DNA of 10,674 nt. Origin: an uncultured Negativicutes bacterium. GTDB taxonomy: Bacteria; Bacillota; Negativicutes; Acidaminococcales; Acidaminococcaceae. A model generated the notes under the pieces. The model had not been told where the DNA came from and ran no database searches. It worked only from the letters and a program-made list of their open reading frames with translations. This document shows, piece after piece, positions 6,408 through 10,674 of this stretch. Location of the stretch: NCBI GenBank assembly GCA_937926555.1, contig CALAZX010000044.1, positions 1 through 10,674 of the forward strand, read 5' to 3'. The position numbers and the translations under genes are program-made. How positions within the stretch are numbered: position 1 is the first letter of the stretch; every line of letters starts with the position of its first letter.

Positions 6408-7087
6408 CTGTACAGAAAGGCGAGTTCACCGACCTGTTCATCGAGAAGTTCTCCTTCTGGCCCAACCTCAGCGAGATCGAGAAGATAAAACTCACTGAGA
6501 ACACCAGGGTGGAGAAGTACGAGAAAGGCCGCACCATCTATGGCGGCGACTCGGACTGCATCGGTCTCATGCTGGTGAAGAAGGGGCAGATCCACGCCTA
6601 CACCCTCTCCGACGACGGGCGGCAGGTCACCCTGTACCGCCTCTATCCCGGGGATGTGGGGGTGCTCACCGTCTCCTGCGTCCTGGACCAGATCACCTTC
6701 AAGGTGTTCATGGATGCCGATGAGGACACGGAGATCCTCCTGACATCGGCGCCGGTGTTCCGGCAGCTGGCGGAGGAGAACATCTACGTGAAATGCTTCG
6801 GCTACGAGATGGCCACCGCCCGCCTGTCCTCTATGCTGCGGACCATGCAGCAGGTCCTCTTCCTCAGTGCCGACAAGCGTCTGGCCCTGGTGCTCCTCAA
6901 CGAGAGTGAGAAGCTGGGGACGGACCGGCTGAAACTGACCCAGGAGCAGATCGCCCATCTCATGGGAAGCGCCCGGGAAGTGGTGAGCCGGCTGCTGAAA
7001 GATTTCTCCGGCGAGGGCATGGTGGAATCCGGCCGCGGCACGGTGCGGATCCTGGACCGGGAGAAACTGGAACGGCTGGCCCGCTGA
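6404..7087 (+). CDS. Crp/Fnr family transcriptional regulator
   Basis: The 227-residue regulator starts at ATG 6404 inside the ATGA overlap with the reductase gene, implying translational coupling. Residues about 20-120 form the cyclic-nucleotide-binding-like beta roll (VKKGQIHAYTLSDDGRQVTLYRLYPGD). A long dimer helix follows, then a winged helix-turn-helix at about 178-215. The recognition helix GSAREVVSRLLK carries Arg191-Glu192-x-x-x-Arg196, the same arrangement CRP uses to read TGTGA, and TGTGA is the half-site found before this operon and the thioredoxin gene. Cysteines are only at 52, 92 and 131, so there is no N-terminal Fe-S ligand set as in FNR. The ligand is unknown; a thiol or a small molecule is possible. 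Placement suggests control of thiol-redox genes, with autoregulation. Confidence 0.88.
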   Translation: MTVQKGEFTDLFIEKFSFWPNLSEIEKIKLTENTRVEKYEKGRTIYGGDSDCIGLMLVKKGQIHAYTLSDDGRQVTLYRLYPGDVGVLTVSCVLDQITFKVFMDADEDTEILLTSAPVFRQLAEENIYVKCFGYEMATARLSSMLRTMQQVLFLSADKRLALVLLNESEKLGTDRLKLTQEQIAHLMGSAREVVSRLLKDFSGEGMVESGRGTVRILDREKLERLAR

Positions 7088-7166
7088 GCCTGCTTCCCGC
7101 AACCGCTGCGCAAAGGCCGCGGAACAGCACCGATACCTGGATACGGACAGAAACAGAATAAAAAAG

Positions 7167-7202
7167 AAAACCGCTTTTCCTTTCACGGGAAAGCGGTTTT
7201 TT
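7167..7202. terminator. Bidirectional Rho-independent terminator after the regulator gene
   Basis: AAAACCGCTTTTCC (7167-7180) pairs with GGGAAAGCGGTTTT (7187-7200), with one wobble and a 6-base loop. The T-run at 7197-7202 serves the + strand. On the - strand the stem is also followed by a T-rich run, so it can stop transcripts from both sides. Confidence 0.9.
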
Positions 7203-7247
7203 GTCGTCTTTTCTCCTCTCCCTTTTTTTCTCGCCGTTTCCGGGCAT

Positions 7248-7282
7248 AAAAAAAGCCCCGCCGGTGTCTCACGTCGGCGGGG
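7248..7282 (-). terminator. Rho-independent terminator of the thioredoxin gene
   Basis: Read on the - strand, CCCCGCCG (7282-7275) pairs with CGGCGGGG (7263-7256) around an 11-base loop, followed by C and then seven T residues (7254-7248). It lies about 143 bases after the thioredoxin stop. Confidence 0.88.
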
Positions 7283-7425
7283 AAAATTATTGAGTAGGGT
7301 TGAGGATGTAGTGTTACAAGTTTCTTTGTGTTTAATCAGGGTTTAAGGGGTTGAATTTCTTTTCAAGGGGCGTTTCATGAACTTCCGTGGTTTCGCCGGA
7401 AGTCAGGGGTTGATTTTGTTCCGGA

Positions 7426-7734
7426 TTATTTGAACAGTTCCAGAACAGCTTCTTTCGGCTGGTAGCCGATGGAGGTCCCGATGGTCTCGCCGTCTTTTAC
7501 GGCAACCAGGGTGGGGATGCTCATCACGTTGAATTTCTGGGCCAGTTCCGGCTCGTCATCCACGTTCACTTTGCATACTTTCAATGCATCGTTCTCCTCG
7601 GCGATCTCGTCGACTACCGGGGACATCATACGGCAGGGGCCGCACCAGGATGCCCAGAAATCGATCAATACCGGTTTGTCAGACTGCAGTACCTCTGCAG
7701 CGAAGTTCTGTTTCGTAACATTTACAACTGCCAT
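7426..7734 (-). CDS. trxA: Thioredoxin, canonical WCGPC
   Basis: This is a 102-residue cytoplasmic disulfide reductase of the usual thioredoxin length. It shows FWASWCGPCRMM with the redox pair CGPC, the VNVDDEPELAQKF segment, and cis-proline in SIPT opposite the active site, then the C-terminal helix. GAGGG seven to eight bases before ATG (7734 reading down) serves as ribosome site. The gene has its own promoter (7810-7815) with the operator-like element shared with the reductase operon, and its own terminator, so it appears to be a single-gene unit. It is the natural substrate of the converging thioredoxin-reductase-like protein. The 5' leader holds a hairpin (7762-7783), and the 3' untranslated part is unusually long. 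Confidence 0.96.
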   Translation of the reverse strand: MAVVNVTKQNFAAEVLQSDKPVLIDFWASWCGPCRMMSPVVDEIAEENDALKVCKVNVDDEPELAQKFNVMSIPTLVAVKDGETIGTSIGYQPKEAVLELFK

Positions 7735-7761
7735 GTTAATTCCCTCTTTCTGTTTTCATTT

Positions 7762-7783
7762 CCTGCCGCCTTGGCGGTTCAGG
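7762..7783 (-). promoter_or_regulatory. 5' leader hairpin of the thioredoxin mRNA
   Basis: On the - strand, CCTG-AA-CCGCC pairs with GGCGG-CAGG across a two-base bulge and a tight AA loop. It lies between the inferred transcription start (near 7803) and the ribosome site, with no T-tract. It could protect the mRNA 5' end. Confidence 0.4.
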
Positions 7784-7809
7784 ATGTGTTGTTTTCTTAT
7801 CTTGTGTTC

Positions 7810-7815
7810 AGTATA
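7810..7815 (-). promoter_or_regulatory. -10 box of the thioredoxin gene
   Basis: Read on the - strand this is TATACT. As in the reductase operon, no TTGACA-like -35 is found at the right distance (CAGAAA at 17 bases), and the shared dyad occupies that position. The inferred leader is about 69 bases. Confidence 0.6.
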
Positions 7816-7834
7816 GCCCATGAGAACGTTTCTT

Positions 7835-7851
7835 TCTGTAACTTCGTCACA
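7835..7851 (-). promoter_or_regulatory. Candidate Crp/Fnr-type operator of the thioredoxin gene
   Basis: On the - strand this reads TGTGACGAAGTTACAGA, containing the dyad TGTGA-N5-TTACA. It matches 14 of 17 bases with 5429-5445 and sits the same 19 bases before its -10 box, while the intervening bases are unrelated. This links the thioredoxin gene to the reductase-regulator operon. Confidence 0.6.
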
Positions 7852-7890
7852 TAACAGATAAAAAATATCAAATTACTTGGAATTGAGATG

Positions 7891-7919
7891 AAAAAATAAA
7901 GCGGATGCCGTATCCGCTT
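7891..7919 (-). terminator. Rho-independent terminator of the CxxC-less thioredoxin gene
   Basis: On the - strand a perfect 8-bp stem (AAGCGGAT 7919-7912, ATCCGCTT 7906-7899) with a 5-base loop is followed by TATTTTTT. It separates this transcript from the thioredoxin promoter just downstream. Confidence 0.88.
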
Positions 7920-8035
7920 CATTCAGAATCACTTGAGATATTTCCCCGGAGCCTTTTTCCGGGATTGTCCTTGCAGAGGCCCGGACTTGCCGCTATGCAC
8001 CGGCACGGCTCCGGATATCCTCCCGCCGGATTCAT
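7919..8035 (-). CDS. Possible 38-residue cysteine-containing small protein
   Basis: This open frame starts at ATG 8035 (reading down), ten bases after the stop of the CxxC-less thioredoxin gene. GAGGA overlaps that stop and sits seven to eight bases before the ATG. It encodes MNPAGGYPEPCRCIAASPGL, then a third Cys and a basic/polar end. Its own stop lies at the first base of the terminator stem, so it would fill the space between the two. No family is recognised. It may be a real translationally coupled peptide or chance; nothing but position, ribosome site and length supports it. Confidence 0.25.
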   Translation of the reverse strand: MNPAGGYPEPCRCIAASPGLCKDNPGKRLRGNISSDSE

Positions 8036-8045
8036 ACTGCCGTCC

Positions 8046-8384
8046 TCATCCCTCGCCGCACTGGCGGATCATGGCCTCCAGGGGCGCCTCCAGCACCAGG
8101 CCGGAGCAGCGGCGGCGGGTTTTGCCGTTCAGGAAGGAGATGGTGGTGGGAAGGATATAGATATTGTAGCGCTGCACCAGGGCGGGGCAGTCCTCCACCT
8201 CGACCCGGCAGATTTTCACGCCGGGGTTCCGGGATGCCACGGTCTCCAGGGTGGGGACCATCATGCGGCTGGGCTGATGGCCGGACAGGTAGAAGTTCAC
8301 CAGTACCGGTCCTTCCGCCTCCAGCACTTCCTGCAGGAATGTATCCTCGGTGACCTTCAGCAGGTCGTCAGTGACGATTTTCAT
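8046..8384 (-). CDS. Thioredoxin-fold protein lacking the CxxC active site
   Basis: This 112-residue protein aligns with the neighbouring thioredoxin along its whole length: VLVNFYLSG, then PSRMMVPTLETV, then VEVEDCPALVQRYNI, ILPT (cis-proline kept) and a final helix. At the active site, SWCGPCRMM has become SGHQPSRMM. Both redox cysteines (to His and Ser) and the Trp are lost, so it cannot act as a disulfide reductase by the normal mechanism. Remaining cysteines lie elsewhere (CRVEVEDC, RRRC, RQC). Start 8384 is preferred over the ATG at 8402 because AAAGGAG lies eight bases upstream; the earlier ATG overlaps that site. It may bind thioredoxin partners or act as a chaperone-like or adaptor protein. 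No clear promoter is seen in the 107 bases after the M48 gene, so co-transcription with that gene is likely. Confidence 0.85.
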   Translation of the reverse strand: MKIVTDDLLKVTEDTFLQEVLEAEGPVLVNFYLSGHQPSRMMVPTLETVASRNPGVKICRVEVEDCPALVQRYNIYILPTTISFLNGKTRRRCSGLVLEAPLEAMIRQCGEG

Positions 8385-8491
8385 GAATAACGCTCCTTTC
8401 ATTGGATGAATCCGGAAATCGGCTTTCTCCGCAAGGCGGGCCCGAGTCCTTCACGTTTCTGTCTCCCGGATTTTCCGTTCCGCAGCCGTTC

Positions 8492-9370
8492 TCAATAGCC
8501 GTACTGCAGGTATTTGCGGATGCGGCTCAGCCGTTTCTGTGTGTCCGGGTGGTCCGCCAGCAGCCGTCTGAAGAACGACATCTCGGCCTCGCCCCGGGTG
8601 ATGAAGTTCAGGCTGTCATAGAGCTCTGCTCCCAGCCCGATCTCGCAGGCGTAGCGGTCTGCGGCGTACTCGTCCCGCCTGCTGCCGAACCGGTTTACCA
8701 GGAACAGGGGCAGTTGGAGGAGGAACTTGAAGATGTAGATCTGGACCACCAGGACCCAGGCCAGGATGCAGGTGATCCAGCCCAGGATGGGGATGAAACT
8801 GAGCCACTGGAAGAAGCGGGCCAGCTGGCGGTAGAACCAGATGACGATCTCGCCGAAAGAGCTCATCACATACATGAGGAAGGAGAGCCGGGTGTGCCGT
8901 TTCCGGATATGCCCCATCTCGTGGGCGATGAGCCCCGCGATGTTGTCGATGTAGAGGGCGTTCACCACGGGCTCCGTCACGGCGATATTGTTGTTCCCCA
9001 GCGCGAAGGCGTTCCACATGGGGATGTCGCAGATGTAGATGTTGTAGTCCGCCGGATCCAGCCCCGCCTTGCGGCAGACCAGGTCCATGGCACTGTACAG
9101 ACGCCGCGCCTGCTCGCCGGTAGGCTTTTTGCAGCTGTTGATGCGGCAGATGAACCACTGCATGAGACCGGTGGTGGTCAGCAAACAGGGAATCAGCAGG
9201 GTCAGCACCGACAGAAGCACGGTGACGGATTCCGGGGTGACGGGAACCTGCAGTGAGTAGAGAATCTCCGTCAGCGCTTTCCAGCGGACCGGATGGATCA
9301 TCTCCACCAGGTACCAGAAAGAGAAGACGATGATAAAGTTCACCAGGAAGGTGAGCAGCAAGGTGATCAT
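8492..9370 (-). CDS. M48 family membrane zinc metalloprotease (HtpX-like)
   Basis: The 292-residue protein starts at ATG 9370 (reading down), with GAAGGAG six bases upstream; the longer frame from 9457 is rejected. Two hydrophobic segments lie in the first 75 residues. The M48 catalytic core follows, with the zinc site HEMGH (His150, Glu151, His154) and third ligand Glu234 in RRDEYAADRYA, the family's ExxxAD motif. Two more membrane stretches lie between them (about 165-225), so the active site faces the cytoplasm as in HtpX. HtpX-type proteases cut misfolded membrane proteins under envelope stress; the substrate here is unknown. The final DTQKRLSRI segment is typical of M48. The downstream neighbour is the CxxC-less thioredoxin, possibly in the same transcript. 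The leader contains an 11-base tandem repeat. Confidence 0.9.
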   Translation of the reverse strand: MITLLLTFLVNFIIVFSFWYLVEMIHPVRWKALTEILYSLQVPVTPESVTVLLSVLTLLIPCLLTTTGLMQWFICRINSCKKPTGEQARRLYSAMDLVCRKAGLDPADYNIYICDIPMWNAFALGNNNIAVTEPVVNALYIDNIAGLIAHEMGHIRKRHTRLSFLMYVMSSFGEIVIWFYRQLARFFQWLSFIPILGWITCILAWVLVVQIYIFKFLLQLPLFLVNRFGSRRDEYAADRYACEIGLGAELYDSLNFITRGEAEMSFFRRLLADHPDTQKRLSRIRKYLQYGY

Positions 9371-9669
9371 GATAGACTCCTTCAGAAAAAACAGAGAATG
9401 CGGAGCTGAGTGTCCGCGGACTGACGGTGGGAGGCGGATGCCGCCACCGGATATCATAATGTCATCATAATGTCATCTTAGAAAATTCGCCGCCGGCATC
9501 CTTTCCTCCTGCTATTTTCATCATATCCTGAAAAAGAAATGTTATCGTTCCGGCCAGTTGCTTCCGTCACCGCCCGCCGCCATTCCCATGAAAGGGGGGC
9601 GCGGTAGAGTGGACGTCCGTCAGGCTCAGGCCTGTCTCGGGCGCAGTCCGCGGCCGCCACAATTCCGGA
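9371..9669 (-). other. Intergenic region between EamA transporter and M48 genes
   Basis: No convincing gene or terminator is seen. On the - strand it carries an AGGAGG ribosome-like site (9510-9505) five bases before an eight-codon frame (9499-9473, MPAANFLR). That frame's stop overlaps further start-stop pairs in the 11-base repeat. A 5-bp dyad (TCCGG/CCGGA) spans the EamA stop but has no T-tract. Confidence 0.4.
9453..9477 (-). repeat. 11-base tandem repeat in the M48 leader or promoter region
   Basis: ATCATAATGTC occurs twice head to tail (9453-9463, 9464-9474) and begins a third copy. On the - strand each unit supplies a TATGAT -10-like hexamer and an ATGACATTATGA string. It may be a duplicated promoter or operator. 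A matching -35 was not found. Confidence 0.5.
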
Positions 9670-10647
9670 TCAGCGCCGGATATGCTCACGGGGCCAGATG
9701 ATACGGCCGGGAATCTGGGCCAGGAAGATGCCGCTGGCCATGAGGACACAGCCGATGATCTCACGACCGCTCATCAGCTCGCCCAGGATGAGGAAGCCGG
9801 CCAGCGCGCCGAAAACCATCTCCGTGCTCAGAAGCAGGGAGGCTTCGGTGGCGGGCACGTTCCGCTGGGCGATGATCTGCAGGGTGAAGCCCACGCCGCT
9901 GGACATCAGGCCGGCGTAGAGCAGGGGGATCATGGTATCCCGGATCACCTGCCAGGTCAGTACCTCCGTGGAGAAGGGAAGCAGCAGGAAGCCCAGCAGG
10001 GAGCAGAAGATGAACTGGCCCTCCGCCAGGTAGATGCCGGGATGCCAGCGGACAAAGTTGTCGATGGCCAGGATCTGCAGCGCCCAGAACACCACGCCCG
10101 CCAGGTTCAGCAAATCGCCGTAGTTCAGCGGGCCGCCGTCGGCGTGGAAGGCCAGCAGGTACAGGCCGCAGAGGGAGATGAAGCAGCCGACCAGGTGGGT
10201 GATGCGGAAGGCGTTGTGGATGAACAGGCCCAGAATCGGCACCGCTATAATGTAGAGAGAAGAGATGAACCCGGCTTTCCCGGCGGTGGTGTAGATCAGA
10301 CCGTGCTGCTGCAGGGCCGAGCCGCAGAAAAGGAAGAAGCCAAGGATGAAGCTGCAGAGCACCAGTGAGACTGGTTTCCCCCCTTTTTCCGTGATGTTTC
10401 CGGCAGCGCTTCCGCCGTTCGCAGGGGCGGGTCCGCTACCAGATGCAGCGCCTTTTCCGGACTGCAGGCTCTCCGCCCGGAGCTTCCGCCAGGTGTAGTA
10501 CACCAGGGGCAGGATGGACAGGGCGCCGATGAGGAACCGGACGGCGATAAAGGAGAAGGCACCCATGGTGCCGGTGCTCATCCGCTGGAACACGAAGGTG
10601 GTGCCCCAGACAAATGATGTGATCAGAAGTAAAATACGTGCTTTCAT
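9670..10647 (-). CDS. EamA/DMT-superfamily transporter
   Basis: This 325-residue integral membrane protein has about ten predicted helices in two EamA repeats, as in drug/metabolite transporters that export amino acids, nucleosides or other small metabolites. The N-terminus (LLLITSFVWGTTFVFQR) and the second-repeat segments (GVVFWALQILAIDNF, EASLLLSTEMVFGALAGFLILGE) are characteristic. A 30-residue Gly/Ala/Ser-rich hydrophilic linker (about residues 62-92) separates the first two helices from the rest, longer than usual at this loop. ATG 10647 (reading down) has AAAGGA 13 bases upstream, a rather long spacing, but no other start fits the first helix. The promoter would lie outside the window. 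Substrate and direction cannot be assigned. Confidence 0.9.
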   Translation of the reverse strand: MKARILLLITSFVWGTTFVFQRMSTGTMGAFSFIAVRFLIGALSILPLVYYTWRKLRAESLQSGKGAASGSGPAPANGGSAAGNITEKGGKPVSLVLCSFILGFFLFCGSALQQHGLIYTTAGKAGFISSLYIIAVPILGLFIHNAFRITHLVGCFISLCGLYLLAFHADGGPLNYGDLLNLAGVVFWALQILAIDNFVRWHPGIYLAEGQFIFCSLLGFLLLPFSTEVLTWQVIRDTMIPLLYAGLMSSGVGFTLQIIAQRNVPATEASLLLSTEMVFGALAGFLILGELMSGREIIGCVLMASGIFLAQIPGRIIWPREHIRR

Positions 10648-10674
10648 AAAAAACGCAAAATCCTTTCTTTTTGG

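Larger units (their letters stand above)
7088..7425. other. Convergent intergenic region between regulator and thioredoxin genes
   Basis: No gene is seen. It holds two terminators (7167-7202 and 7248-7282) and, from 7283 to 7425, the unusually long 3' untranslated part of the thioredoxin transcript. That part has a 7-bp hairpin (7381-7387 with 7397-7403) and three copies of a UCAACCC(C)U-type motif. Confidence 0.7.

Noticed and set aside
6404..7087. True FNR-type oxygen sensor with an Fe-S cluster
   Set aside because: The N-terminal cysteine cluster is missing; only Cys52, Cys92 and Cys131 are present.
9371..9457. Longer M48 protein starting at 9457
   Set aside because: The extra 29 residues lack a ribosome site and family similarity; ATG 9370 has GAAGGAG at ideal spacing and begins the first membrane helix.

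Overview
The window comes from a GC-rich bacterium with strong AGGAGG-type ribosome binding sites, compact Rho-independent terminators and short AT-rich promoter islands between GC-rich genes. This fits a Bacillota-type anaerobe. A Negativicutes-like lineage is my guess from the gene types only; no rRNA or phylogenetic marker is present to settle it.

Layout. Bases 1-451 hold the C-terminal part of a family 3 glycosidase (NagZ type), closed by a terminator. Bases 767-1996 encode an orphan, apparently catalytically degenerate HsdM-like adenine methyltransferase behind a hairpin-bearing leader, with its own terminator at 2063-2091. Bases 2327-5245 carry three + strand genes: a 4-oxalocrotonate tautomerase family protein, a secreted Ntn hydrolase (C45/AAT type) and an NAD(P)-dependent aldehyde dehydrogenase. 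A short structured repeat lies just before the dehydrogenase.

Bases 5429-8384 form a thiol-redox locus. On the + strand, a thioredoxin-reductase-like flavoprotein with no recognisable NADPH-specificity motif overlaps a Crp/Fnr regulator gene by 4 bases. Converging on it from the - strand are a canonical thioredoxin (WCGPC) and, upstream of that, a thioredoxin-fold protein whose CxxC has become HQPS. The main result is a near-identical 17-base dyad (TGTGAYGAASTWACAGA). It lies exactly 19 bases before the -10 box of both the flavoprotein/regulator operon and the thioredoxin gene. This suggests that the Crp/Fnr protein controls both, acting as a class II-type regulator centred near -41 and regulating its own operon.

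Bases 8492-10647 (- strand) encode an M48 membrane metalloprotease that may be co-transcribed with the CxxC-less thioredoxin, and an EamA/DMT-type transporter. No tRNA, rRNA, CRISPR array, insertion sequence or phage gene was seen.
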